From: Sphingomonas sp. LR60
GTDB taxonomy: Bacteria > Pseudomonadota > Alphaproteobacteria > Sphingomonadales > Sphingomonadaceae
Assembly: GCF_036855935.1 (NCBI RefSeq)
Contig: NZ_JASPFK010000001.1
Coordinates: 779,501 to 843,500, forward strand
Length of the DNA: 64,000 nt
Direction: 5' to 3'
Part shown: positions 7,729 through 16,245 of the stretch, one piece after another
Layout of the letters: every line of letters begins with the position of its first letter
Position numbering within the stretch: position 1 is the first letter of the stretch
Position numbers and translations under genes: made by a program
The notes under the pieces: model-generated
The model's database searches: none
What the model was told of the DNA's origin: nothing
What the model saw: the letters and a program-made list of their open reading frames with translations, nothing else

Positions 7729-9423
7729 ATGCAGACTGTCGAGACGCTGAACGAGGGCCTGAAGCGCGCCTTCACCCTGACGATCCCCGCCGGCGACATC
7801 GCCAAGCGGGTCGATGCCGAGCTGAAGCGCGTTGCGCCGCAGATCAAGATGCCGGGCTTCCGCCCGGGCAAGGTGCCGACCAATCTTGTCAAGAAGATGC
7901 ACGGCCCCGCGATCGAGCAGGACGCGCTGAACACCTCGATCCAGGAGGGCATCCAGGCGCTGATCGCCGACAAGCAGCTTCGCCCCGCGATGCAGCCGAG
8001 TGTCGAGCTGGTCGAGGGCTATGAGTCCGGCAAGGACGCCGAGCTGAAGGTCGAGCTGGAAGTGCTCCCGCAGGTCCCGGCGCCCGCGATCGAAGGGCTG
8101 AAGCTCGAGCGTCTCACCGTCCCGGTCGACGAATCGGCGATCGACGAGCAGCTGAAGCGCTTCGCCGACGGCGCGAAGCGCTGGGAAGACGCGGGCGACA
8201 AGGCCGCCGAAACCGGCGATCAGGTCATCATGGACTTCGTCGGCAAGACCATGGACGGCGTGGCGTTCGATGGCGGCACCGGCACCGACATGGCGGTCGA
8301 GATCGGTGCGGGTCGCCTGATCCCCGGCTTCGAGGAGCAGGTCGTCGGCGCAAAGGCGGGCGAAGAGCGCCAGATCAAGGTGACCTTCCCCGAGGATTAC
8401 GGCGCCAAGGAACTGGCCGGCAAGGACGCGACCTTCGATCTGACGATCAAGTCGGTGCAGACCGCGGGCGAGAGCCAGATCGACGACGAGATGGCCAAGA
8501 GCCTCGGTCTCGAGAGCCTCGAGCAGCTGCGTGGGCTGGTGAAGGGCCAGTTCGAGCAGGAGAACAACGGCCTGACGCGCACCTATATGAAGCGCAAGCT
8601 GCTCGACCAGCTGGCCGAGGGGCATGACTTCGAAGTGCCGCCGTCGATGGTCGAGGCCGAATTCAACCAGATCTGGCAGCAGCTCCAGCACGAAGCGACG
8701 CACGAGCCCGATCCGCAGGCCGCGCTCGACGAAATGGAGAAGGAGCGCGACGATTACCGCAAGATCGCCGAGCGCCGTGTCCGTCTCGGCCTGCTGCTGA
8801 GCGAGATCGGCCAGGCGAACGGCGTCGAAGTGACGCAGGCGGAAATGCAGCGTCTGCTCTCGCAGGCGGCGCAGCAATACGGCCCCGAGGACCGTCAGCG
8901 CTTCATCCAGTACGTGCAGCAGGACCCGATGGCCGCCGCACAGCTCCGCGCGCCGCTTTACGAGGACAAGGTCGTCGACTTCCTGTTCGACAAGGCCGAA
9001 ATCAGCGAGCGCGAGACGACCAAGGAAGAGCTGGAAGCCGCGATCGAGAGCGAGGACGGTTTCGCGACCGGCACGCACAGCCACGATCACGACAACCACA
9101 AGCCCAAGCAGAGCCGCGCCAAGAAGAAGGCCGCACCGGCCGCAGAAGGCGACGACGCCGCTGCCGAGGCGAAGCCCGCCAAGAAGGCCGCCGCCAAGAA
9201 GCCGGTCGCCAAGGGTGAGGATGCCGGCGCGGTGACCGAGCCCGCTGCTGCCGAAGCCGAGGCGGCGCCGGCGAAGAAGCCGCGCGCCAAGAAGGCTGCT
9301 GCGCCGGTCGAGGCCGAGACGCAGGTCGCCGAATCGTCCCCGGAGGCCGCTGAGGCAGCCGAGGGCACGCAGGCCGCCGACGCCGCTCCGGCGAAGAAGC
9401 CGCGCGCGAAGAAGGCCCAGTAA
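7729..9423 (+). CDS. tig: Trigger factor with a long Lys/Ala/Pro-rich C-terminal tail
   Basis: Ribosome-associated chaperone and peptidyl-prolyl isomerase that receives nascent chains. The N-terminal ribosome-binding domain contains the signature GFRPGKVP near residue 45, and the FKBP-type domain at about 150-245 includes GDQVIMDFVGK. The helical C-terminal arms extend to about residue 435. Residues 435-564 are an extra tail: a His/Asp patch THSHDHDNH, then repeated AKKKAAPAA, KKPVAK and PAKKPRAKKA blocks. The usual length is about 430-450 aa, so the tail adds roughly 120 residues. It is encoded in uninterrupted frame with normal codon use. clpP and clpX lie 3-4 kb downstream. Confidence 0.95.
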   Translation: MQTVETLNEGLKRAFTLTIPAGDIAKRVDAELKRVAPQIKMPGFRPGKVPTNLVKKMHGPAIEQDALNTSIQEGIQALIADKQLRPAMQPSVELVEGYESGKDAELKVELEVLPQVPAPAIEGLKLERLTVPVDESAIDEQLKRFADGAKRWEDAGDKAAETGDQVIMDFVGKTMDGVAFDGGTGTDMAVEIGAGRLIPGFEEQVVGAKAGEERQIKVTFPEDYGAKELAGKDATFDLTIKSVQTAGESQIDDEMAKSLGLESLEQLRGLVKGQFEQENNGLTRTYMKRKLLDQLAEGHDFEVPPSMVEAEFNQIWQQLQHEATHEPDPQAALDEMEKERDDYRKIAERRVRLGLLLSEIGQANGVEVTQAEMQRLLSQAAQQYGPEDRQRFIQYVQQDPMAAAQLRAPLYEDKVVDFLFDKAEISERETTKEELEAAIESEDGFATGTHSHDHDNHKPKQSRAKKKAAPAAEGDDAAAEAKPAKKAAAKKPVAKGEDAGAVTEPAAAEAEAAPAKKPRAKKAAAPVEAETQVAESSPEAAEAAEGTQAADAAPAKKPRAKKAQ

Positions 9424-9432
9424 GATCGGTTC

Positions 9433-9475
9433 GCGCATGATCCTTGCGGCGGCGACGCTCGCGAGGATCATGCGC
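9433..9475 (+). terminator. Hairpin downstream of tig
   Basis: A perfect 12-bp stem (9433-9444 pairing with 9464-9475, GCGCATGATCCT/AGGATCATGCGC) closes a GC-rich loop 10 bp after the tig stop. No U tract follows, so termination may rely on Rho or the hairpin may only stabilise the mRNA end. Confidence 0.55.
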
Positions 9476-9570
9476 CGCCGACTGTCCCATTGCCGCGGGA
9501 CGAAGGTGCGTGACGCTCTTCCTTCCGACTGTTAGACGCGGCCGCTGAAGGCGTGGGCAAGGGGCTTGCG

Positions 9571-11139
9571 ATGGATGTGGCGATGGGTGGTGAAGGCGAG
9601 CGGCAGAACGTCGCGGCGCGCGGTAACCGCACGCCCGCGCTCGACCTCGTCCGCCACATCGTCTGCATCCTGGCGCTGATGTGGACCGGGCTGGTCAACG
9701 GCCAACCGTTCTTCTTCCCTGACAGCACCAATTACATCCGCGCTGCCGATCTTGCGGTACATCTCGCCTCGGGCCGGACGATATCGACGGCATGGACGGC
9801 CCGCTACGCCGAGGACTTGCCGGCGGCGCGGCCTTCGCCCGCCACGCCGCCGTCCGCTCGCCCGATCAAGCCGGAGGCGGCGCACTCCAACACCGCGAAC
9901 GACTTGAAGAGCGGGCTCGTGATGAGCGGGCGATCGCCGTATATCGGCGCGCTGATCTATGCCGGCTGGGTGCTCGGGTGGTTCTGGCCCTTCGTGCTCT
10001 TGCAGGCGGTGATCGCCTACCTCCTCATTATCATGGTGTTGCGCCGCTTCGATCTGGCGCGGGCCGGGATCGTGACACTGGTGACGTTGGTCCTCGCGCT
10101 CACCACCAGCTTGCCGACCTATAACAGCATGTTGCTCGCAGACGGTTTTGCGTCGTTCGGGATGCTTGCGCTTGCGCTGCTCGCGCTGCCGGGGCGGCTG
10201 CGGCGGTGGGAGGTGGCGTTCCTCGTCGCGGTGATGGTGATGTCGGCGATCGCGCATCTGACGCATCTGACGATGTTGCTCGGCATGACCGGCGCGTTGG
10301 TGCTGCTGCGGTTGCTCGGCTGGCTGCGCGTCCCCCCGCGCGCCTGGTTTGCCGCGATCGGGACGATCGTCGTCGCGGCGCTGGCGTTGCAGGCGACCAC
10401 CTTCGCCACCCGCATGGCGCTGGGGCGCGCGCCGCAATTGTTGCCGTTGCTCACCTCGCGCTTCTACGCCGACGGGCCGGGGCAGAAGTTCATCGAGGCC
10501 GGCTGCGAGGGGAATCGCTTCGAGGCGTGCCGCATTCCGATGGGCAAGCCCTACAACAACGCCGCGTGGCTGTTCTCGGACGATCCGCGCTACGGCGCCT
10601 ATATGCTTTCCACGCCGACGCAGCGCCGGATCATGGGCGAGGAGGACGTCGCCTTCGCGCTCGCTGTGCTCCGCGCCTATCCGGTCGAGCAGATCACCGC
10701 ATCGGCGCGCAACACGATCCAGCAGGTGCTATGGATCGATTATGATGCGCTCAATCAGGGCTGCGGCACCGGGCCGAGCTGTTGGGAGAGCCTGCCGCCG
10801 GTCGTTCGTGCGCGCTTCCTGCACAGCCTGTCCGGACGCAATGCGTGGCCGCGCGACCTGATGAACGGCATCCTCTATGCCGCGGTGATTGCGTCGCTGC
10901 TCGCGCTGGCGGCGATGCTGCCGATGCTCGCGCGCCGGGATCGCGACGCGTTCGTGCTGATGCGCAGCCTGCTGGTGATTACCGGGATCGGGATGCTGGT
11001 CTGCTGCTTCTTCGGCGGCGCGGTCGCCGATCCGCAATATCGCTATCAAGGGCGGTTGATCTGGCTGCCGGTGTTCTTCGCGCTGGTGGCGGTGTTGCGG
11101 GCACGGCAGGGGCGCTTTGTCGAGGACGAGCGGCGGTGA
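9571..11139 (+). CDS. Polytopic membrane protein of unknown function, paired with a glycosyltransferase
   Basis: About 522 aa with many hydrophobic segments (for example LVRHIVCILALMWTGLV near the N-terminus, FVLLQAVIAYLLIIMVL, and two more near the C-terminus) and a large soluble part between about residues 270 and 420. I do not recognise a named family. The organisation recalls integral-membrane glycan-assembly proteins. The stop overlaps the GTG of the downstream glycosyltransferase (GTGA), so the two are coupled and probably act on the same lipid or glycan. The ATG at 9571 is preferred, and a GTG at 9553 is possible. Confidence 0.75.
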   Translation: MDVAMGGEGERQNVAARGNRTPALDLVRHIVCILALMWTGLVNGQPFFFPDSTNYIRAADLAVHLASGRTISTAWTARYAEDLPAARPSPATPPSARPIKPEAAHSNTANDLKSGLVMSGRSPYIGALIYAGWVLGWFWPFVLLQAVIAYLLIIMVLRRFDLARAGIVTLVTLVLALTTSLPTYNSMLLADGFASFGMLALALLALPGRLRRWEVAFLVAVMVMSAIAHLTHLTMLLGMTGALVLLRLLGWLRVPPRAWFAAIGTIVVAALALQATTFATRMALGRAPQLLPLLTSRFYADGPGQKFIEAGCEGNRFEACRIPMGKPYNNAAWLFSDDPRYGAYMLSTPTQRRIMGEEDVAFALAVLRAYPVEQITASARNTIQQVLWIDYDALNQGCGTGPSCWESLPPVVRARFLHSLSGRNAWPRDLMNGILYAAVIASLLALAAMLPMLARRDRDAFVLMRSLLVITGIGMLVCCFFGGAVADPQYRYQGRLIWLPVFFALVAVLRARQGRFVEDERR

Positions 11140-12080
11140 TCGCGGGTCCGCGGATCGCGGTGCTGTTGCCGTGCTATAACGAAGAGGCGGCGATCGCGCA
11201 GACCGTCGCGTCGTTCCGCACAGCGCTGCCCGATGCGGCGATCTACGTCTACGACAACAACAGCCGCGACCAGACCCGCGAGCGCGCTGCCGCGGCCGGC
11301 GCGATCGTCCGCACCGAACGCATTCAGGGCAAGGGCGCGGTGGTGCGGCGGATGTTCGCCGATGTCGATGCCGACGTATATGTGATGGCGGACGGCGACG
11401 CGACCTATGACGCCAGCGCCGCACCTGCGCTGGTCGCGCGGATGCTCGACGAGCATCTCGACATGGTCGTCGGTTGCCGGATCGGCGAGGCCGCCGCCGC
11501 CTATCGCCGCGGGCATCGGCTCGGCAATGCGCTGCTGACCGGCATGCTTACGCGGCTGTTCGGGCGTAGCTTCACCGACATCCTGACCGGATACCGCGTG
11601 TTCTCGCGTCGCTTCGTGAAAAGCTTCCCGGTGCTGTCGGTCGGGTTCGAGATCGAGACCGAGATCAGCGTCCATGCGCTCGAGCTCAAGATGCCGGTCG
11701 GCGAGGTCGAGACGCCCTATTTCGCGCGCCCCGAAGGATCGGTATCGAAGCTGAGTACCTATCGCGACGGCTGGCGGATCGTCGGCACGATCGCGACGCT
11801 CTACCGGATCGAGCGGCCCTTGTGGTTCTTCGGCGGATTTGGCGGGCTGCTCGCGGCGCTGGCGGTGATCCTCGCGGTGCCGCTGGTCGTCACCTACATG
11901 CACACCGGGTTGGTGCCGCGTTTCCCGACCGCGATTCTGACCACCGGGCTCATCATCCTCGCGGCGCTCTGCTTCTTCGCCGGGTTGATCCTCGACACCG
12001 TGGTGCGCGGACGGCGCGAGGTGCGGCGGCTCGCCTACTTGCAGCTCCCCGCGCCGGGCCGGGTAAGCGAAGGGGCTTGA
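11136..12080 (+). CDS. Family-2 glycosyltransferase with C-terminal membrane anchor
   Basis: A 314-aa GT-A enzyme of the dolichyl-/polyprenyl-phosphate sugar transferase type. It opens IAVLLPCYNEEAAIAQTV, has the metal-binding MADGDATYD at about residue 90, and ends with two hydrophobic helices (about 232-255 and 268-290) that should hold it to the inner membrane. Such enzymes load a sugar from a nucleotide donor onto a polyprenyl phosphate; the sugar cannot be told from sequence. The GTG start at 11136 overlaps the upstream gene by four bases. Confidence 0.88.
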   Translation: MIAGPRIAVLLPCYNEEAAIAQTVASFRTALPDAAIYVYDNNSRDQTRERAAAAGAIVRTERIQGKGAVVRRMFADVDADVYVMADGDATYDASAAPALVARMLDEHLDMVVGCRIGEAAAAYRRGHRLGNALLTGMLTRLFGRSFTDILTGYRVFSRRFVKSFPVLSVGFEIETEISVHALELKMPVGEVETPYFARPEGSVSKLSTYRDGWRIVGTIATLYRIERPLWFFGGFGGLLAALAVILAVPLVVTYMHTGLVPRFPTAILTTGLIILAALCFFAGLILDTVVRGRREVRRLAYLQLPAPGRVSEGA

Positions 12081-12137
12081 ACCGTTTCGCGGAAGCACCG
12101 ATGTTGCGGGTTCTTCCTTAGCGAAAAGAGAGTTTCC

Positions 12138-12823
12138 ATGCACAATCCGTTCGACACCGGCGATTTCGCGGGCAAGCTGGCGAGCGCCGGGCTCGGGCTG
12201 CATCAGACCCAGGCCGGGTTGGTGCCGATCGTGATCGAGCAGTCGAACCGCGGCGAGCGGTCGTTCGACATCTTCTCGCGCCTGCTGCGCGAGCGGATCG
12301 TGTTCGTGACCGGGGGGTCGAGGACGGCATGGCCAGCCTCATCACCGCGCAGTTGCTGTTCCTCGAGTCGGAAAATCCGAAGAAGGACATCTACATGTAC
12401 ATCAACTCGCCGGGCGGCGTCGTCACGGCGGGCATGGCGATCCACGACACGATGCAATATATCCGTCCGCGCGTCGGCACGGTCTGCATCGGTCAGGCCG
12501 CGTCGATGGGCAGCTTCCTGCTCGCCAGCGGTGAGCCGGGGATGCGCGTCGCGCTGACCAACAGCCGCATCATGATCCACCAGCCGTCGGGCGGGGCGCA
12601 GGGCATGGCGGCCGATATCGAGATCCAGGCGCGTGAGATCCTGCGGATGCGCCACTTCCTCAACACGCTCTATGCCAAGTACACCGGCAAGCCGCTCGAG
12701 GAGATCGAGCGTGCGATGGACCGCGACAAGTTCATGGGCGCCGATGAGGCCAAGGAGTTCGGCCTGATCGATCAGGTGTTCGACAAGCGGCCGCAGCCGG
12801 CCGAGGATGCAGCAGCGGCCTGA
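12138..12823 (+). pseudogene. clpP: ATP-dependent Clp protease proteolytic subunit, frame broken in a G run
   Basis: Both halves of ClpP are present and intact. The ATG at 12138 gives an N-terminus through [15 protein letters not shown], then the frame is lost. From 12329 the other frame continues [20 protein letters not shown] with the catalytic Ser ([11 protein letters not shown]), His ([11 protein letters not shown]) and Asp (FGLIDQVF region). Adding one G to the six-G run at 12312-12317 restores [12 protein letters not shown] and a protein of about 228 aa, one residue pattern away from the family's TGQVEDGMA. As the housekeeping partner of clpX just downstream, a truly dead copy is unlikely, so sequence error is favoured. 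A GAAAAGAGAG stretch precedes the ATG. Confidence 0.93.
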
Positions 12824-13086
12824 GGGTGATCGACGCGCGCGAACGGCGCGCGTCGATACCAATTGCTTACGCCTGCCTGCTATGGCGGTTGCGCGACGAA
12901 CCGCGCCGGGCCTGCCCTTGAAGCCCGTCGCGGGACGTTCGATATAGGGCGCTGCGCCGGCGTGAAGCGGGACCTTCGCGCCGCGCGGCGGCCAACGACG
13001 CTTTGTACGTTGTTGCTTAAGCAGCGGTGCGTTAGCTTGCGCCGCGCACAGGGCGGGTCGACGATCCGCGACGAAGGATGGACTGA

Positions 13087-14355
13087 ATGACGAAACTTAG
13101 TGGCGGCGATAGCAAGAGCACCCTCTATTGCTCGTTCTGCGGCAAGTCGCAGCACGAAGTGCGCAAGCTGATCGCCGGACCCACCGTCTTCATCTGTGAC
13201 GAATGCGTCGAGCTGTGCAACGACATCATTCGCGAGGAGACGAAGTCCGCGCTGGTCGCCAAGAAGGACGGCGGCGTGCCGACTCCGCAGGAAATCTGCG
13301 ACGTGCTCGACGATTACGTCATCGGGCAGAAGCAGGCGAAGCGCGTGCTGTCGGTGGCGGTCCACAATCACTACAAGCGGCTGAACCATGGCGCGAAGGG
13401 CGCCGATGTCGAGCTGGCGAAGAGCAACATCCTGCTCGTCGGTCCCACCGGCTGCGGCAAGACGCTGCTCGCGCAGACGCTCGCGCGGATCCTCGACGTG
13501 CCGTTCACGATGGCGGACGCCACCACGCTGACCGAGGCCGGTTATGTCGGCGAGGATGTCGAGAACATCATCCTCAAGCTGCTCCAGGCGTCGGACTATA
13601 ACGTCGAGCGGGCGCAGCGCGGCATCGTCTACATCGACGAGATCGACAAGATCAGCCGCAAGGCCGAGAACCCCTCGATCACGCGCGACGTGTCGGGCGA
13701 GGGCGTCCAGCAGGCGTTGCTCAAGCTGATGGAAGGCACCACCGCCAGCGTGCCGCCGCAGGGCGGGCGCAAGCATCCGCAGCAGGAATTCCTGCAGGTC
13801 GACACGACGAACATCCTGTTCATCTGCGGCGGCGCCTTCTCGGGGCTCGAGAAGATCATCGGCGATCGTCTGCAGGGCAAGTCGATCGGCTTCGGCGCCT
13901 ATGTCGCGACTCCGGAAGAGCGCCGCACCGGCGAGGTGCTGCGCCAGACCGAGCCCGAGGATCTGCTCAAGTTCGGGCTGATCCCCGAGTTCGTCGGCCG
14001 TCTGCCGGTCATTGCGACGCTCGAGGACCTCGACATTCCGGCGCTGGTCAAGATCCTCGCCGAGCCGAAGAACGCGCTGGTGAAGCAGTATCAGAAGCTG
14101 TTCGAGATGGAGGAGGTCAAGCTCGGCTTCACCGACGACGCGCTGGTCACGGTCGCCAAGAAGGCGATCGAGCGCAAGACCGGCGCGCGTGGCCTGCGTT
14201 CGATCCTCGAGGCTATCCTGCTCGACACGATGTTCGACCTGCCGGGAATGGACTCGGTCGACGAGGTGATGATCGACAAGGACGTGGTCGAAGGCCGCAA
14301 GGACCCGGTCCGCGTCTACGCCGAGAAGAGCAAGAAGGCCGGCGAGGTCGCCTGA
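13087..14355 (+). CDS. clpX: ATP-dependent Clp protease ATP-binding subunit ClpX
   Basis: A 422-aa AAA+ unfoldase that recognises tagged substrates and feeds them to ClpP. The N-terminal C4 zinc-binding domain (CSFCGK near residue 15, ICDECVELC near 38) is followed by Walker [13 protein letters not shown], Walker [11 protein letters not shown] and sensor motifs, then the small AAA domain. A pore loop (GYVGEDVE) and an IGF-type ClpP-binding loop (KSIGFGA) are both visible. It lies 263 bp after clpP; that gap holds no convincing gene and probably carries the clpX promoter. Confidence 0.98.
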   Translation: MTKLSGGDSKSTLYCSFCGKSQHEVRKLIAGPTVFICDECVELCNDIIREETKSALVAKKDGGVPTPQEICDVLDDYVIGQKQAKRVLSVAVHNHYKRLNHGAKGADVELAKSNILLVGPTGCGKTLLAQTLARILDVPFTMADATTLTEAGYVGEDVENIILKLLQASDYNVERAQRGIVYIDEIDKISRKAENPSITRDVSGEGVQQALLKLMEGTTASVPPQGGRKHPQQEFLQVDTTNILFICGGAFSGLEKIIGDRLQGKSIGFGAYVATPEERRTGEVLRQTEPEDLLKFGLIPEFVGRLPVIATLEDLDIPALVKILAEPKNALVKQYQKLFEMEEVKLGFTDDALVTVAKKAIERKTGARGLRSILEAILLDTMFDLPGMDSVDEVMIDKDVVEGRKDPVRVYAEKSKKAGEVA

Positions 14356-14369
14356 CTTGATAGTGCGTA

Positions 14370-14402
14370 GGTAGAGCGGTCGGCTTCGTCCGTCCCTCTA
14401 CC
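14370..14402 (+). terminator. Hairpin downstream of clpX
   Basis: GGTAGAG (14370-14376) pairs with CTCTACC (14396-14402), with additional GC pairing inside, 15 bp after the clpX stop. No clear U tract follows. Confidence 0.45.
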
Positions 14403-14489
14403 CACGTCGTCCCGGGCTCGACCGAGGACCCCGATTGTTACGCTAACGGCGCGCCGCTCGAGCGAGCCCACTCGTTGCTTCGCTCGTCC

Positions 14490-14584
14490 GTCATGCCGGC
14501 CTTGTCCCCGCATCCACCGGGTCACGAACGCGGAGCCCGACGATTGCGACGAGCCGTGGACCCCGGAACAAGTCCGGGGCGACG
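14490..14584. repeat. Degenerate palindromic element in the clpX-chaA gap
   Basis: GTCATGCCGGCCTTGTCCCC at one end and CCCCGGAACAAGTCCGGGGC-GAC at the other resemble the CCGGATCAAG family in variant form. The rest of the 375-bp clpX-chaA gap shows no gene. Confidence 0.45.
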
Positions 14585-14729
14585 TAACGCTCAAAGCATA
14601 GTCGAGCTTTGTCGTGGATCCCGGCCGCCTGCGATGGCCTTCCTGATCACGGCTATGCGCAATCGTTACACCCGTGGATCATGTCCGCGCGTCATGCATT
14701 GGTCGGGAGAAGGGAGCCCGCCAGATCGC

Positions 14730-15854
14730 ATGACCATCGAAGACGACGCCTTGCCACCCGCCGACGTTCGCCGTTTGCTGCTTCACCGGCTCGATCTGCC
14801 GTTGTGGACGCTGGCGATGCCGCCGCTCGGGCTGCTGACCGTCCTGCTGTCGCTCTACAAATTCGGGACGGTCGGCACGATCGGCGCGACGATCGTGCTG
14901 TTCGGCTGCGTGCTCGCGGCGGTCCACCATGCCGAGGTCGTCGCGCACCGCGTCGGTGAGCCGTTCGGCACGCTCGTGCTCGCGATCGCGGTGACCGTCA
15001 TCGAGGTCTCGCTGATCGTCTCGCTGATGCTCTCGGACGCGGGCGACGCTTCGGCGCTGGCGCGCGATACCGTGTTCGCGGCGATCATGATCATCCTCAA
15101 CGGCATCATCGGCCTGTGCCTGCTGGTCGGTGGCGTCCGGCATGGCGAGCAGCGCTTCACGCTGCGCGGGGTCAGCGCGGCGCTCTGCACGCTCGCCGCG
15201 CTCGCGGTGCTGACGCTCGTGCTGCCTAATTACACGCTCACCACGCCCGGGCCTTATTACGCGACGTCGCAACTGGTGCTGGTCGCAGTGGTCAGCCTGT
15301 TCCTCTACGGCATGTTCGTGATGGTGCAGACGCTGCGCCATCGCGAATATTTCCTTCCCGAACACGGCGATGAAGACGGCCACGCGGCAATGCCGACCCG
15401 CGTGACCACCGGCGTGGCGTTCGGGACGTTGCTCGTCGCGCTGGTCGCGGTCGTGCTGCTCGCGAAGGCGCTGTCGCAGACCGTCGAGGAAGCCGTGCTC
15501 GGCGCCGGGCTGCCGCTGGCGGTGGTCGGGGTGGTGATCGCGGCGCTGGTGCTGGCCCCCGAAAGCCTCGCCGCCTATCGCGCCGCGGCACGGAACCGCA
15601 TTCAGACCAGCCTCAATCTCGCGCTCGGCTCGGCATTGGCGACGATCGGGCTGACGATCCCGGCGGTCGCGATCGTCAGCCTCGTGCTCGACCTGCCGCT
15701 CGCGCTCGGGCTTAGCGCGATGAAGATCATCCTGCTCGCGCTGTCGCTGTTCATCGCGACGATCTCGCTTGGCACCGGGCGGACGACCGTGCTGCAAGGC
15801 GCGGTGCATCTCGTGATCTTCGCGGTGTATCTGTTCACGACGGTGGTGCCGTAG
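14730..15854 (+). CDS. chaA: Calcium/sodium:proton antiporter of the ChaA/CaCA type
   Basis: A 374-aa inner-membrane exchanger with about eleven hydrophobic segments arranged as two similar halves. The first alpha-repeat HRVGEPFGTLVLAIAVTVIEVSLIVSL and the second around SLNLALGSALATIGLTIPAVAI are the ion-coordinating segments typical of CaCA proteins, with the expected Glu in VIEVSL. It would export Ca2+ or Na+ (and possibly K+) in exchange for protons. The ATG at 14730 is chosen because the hydrophobic core starts soon after it and length then matches ChaA (about 366 aa). It is monocistronic. Confidence 0.88.
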   Translation: MTIEDDALPPADVRRLLLHRLDLPLWTLAMPPLGLLTVLLSLYKFGTVGTIGATIVLFGCVLAAVHHAEVVAHRVGEPFGTLVLAIAVTVIEVSLIVSLMLSDAGDASALARDTVFAAIMIILNGIIGLCLLVGGVRHGEQRFTLRGVSAALCTLAALAVLTLVLPNYTLTTPGPYYATSQLVLVAVVSLFLYGMFVMVQTLRHREYFLPEHGDEDGHAAMPTRVTTGVAFGTLLVALVAVVLLAKALSQTVEEAVLGAGLPLAVVGVVIAALVLAPESLAAYRAAARNRIQTSLNLALGSALATIGLTIPAVAIVSLVLDLPLALGLSAMKIILLALSLFIATISLGTGRTTVLQGAVHLVIFAVYLFTTVVP

Positions 15855-15865
15855 CTTCCACCCGA

Positions 15866-15981
15866 CCGTTCGTCCTGAGGAGAGGCTGAGCCTGTCGAAG
15901 CCTCGTCTCGAAGGATCTGCGCGACAACGCTGCTTCGAGACGGCATGTTGACGTCGCTCAATGCCGCCTCAGCACGAACGG
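15866..15981. repeat. Dispersed inverted-repeat element (CCGTTCGT...ACGAACGG)
   Basis: The ends CCGTTCGTCCTGAGG and CCTCAGCACGAACGG are imperfectly complementary, and the interior contains GAGCCTGTCGAAGC and a second TTCGAGACG hairpin. A fragment occurs at 1954-1985. It separates the convergent chaA and 16000-16245 genes. Confidence 0.6.
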
Positions 15982-15999
15982 AGAAGGGGAATGGCGCCG

Positions 16000-16245
16000 C
16001 TATCCCCGCTGTCGTGCCGCAAGCGCCAACCCCGCCGCGATCTGCACCAGCGCGTACAGCCGCCGCCGCCCCGGCCGCCCGACGAACGGCCGCACCGTTC
16101 GCTCCGCGCCCAGGGCGCGTTCCTTCCACAGGTCGGTATGCCGCTCGGTCTGCGTCAGCCCGAGCAGCCCGTCGCCGATCATGAAGACCGCCGCCATTTC
16201 GACCACGCGCGCGGTCAGCGGGGTTTCTGCTGCTGTTGTCGCCAT
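16000..16245 (-). CDS. Small uncharacterised protein overlapping the M1 peptidase gene end
   Basis: An 81-aa protein beginning MATTAAETPLTARVVEMAAV, with two moderately hydrophobic stretches (about residues 13-30 and 62-78) separated by a basic middle. It may be a small membrane protein. The ATG at 16245 lies inside the last codons of the upstream M1 peptidase gene (31-bp overlap, same strand), so it is probably translationally coupled. No family is recognised. Confidence 0.55.
   Translation of the reverse strand: MATTAAETPLTARVVEMAAVFMIGDGLLGLTQTERHTDLWKERALGAERTVRPFVGRPGRRRLYALVQIAAGLALAARQRG

Noticed and set aside
7336..9471. A 711-codon minus-strand frame over tig
   Set aside because: Antisense to tig and through tRNA-Leu; only its last part coincides with the short Pro-rich ORF, which is treated separately.
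12863..13090. 75-codon frame between clpP and clpX
   Set aside because: Cys/Arg-rich, overlaps the clpX start and has no ribosome site; more likely the clpX promoter region.
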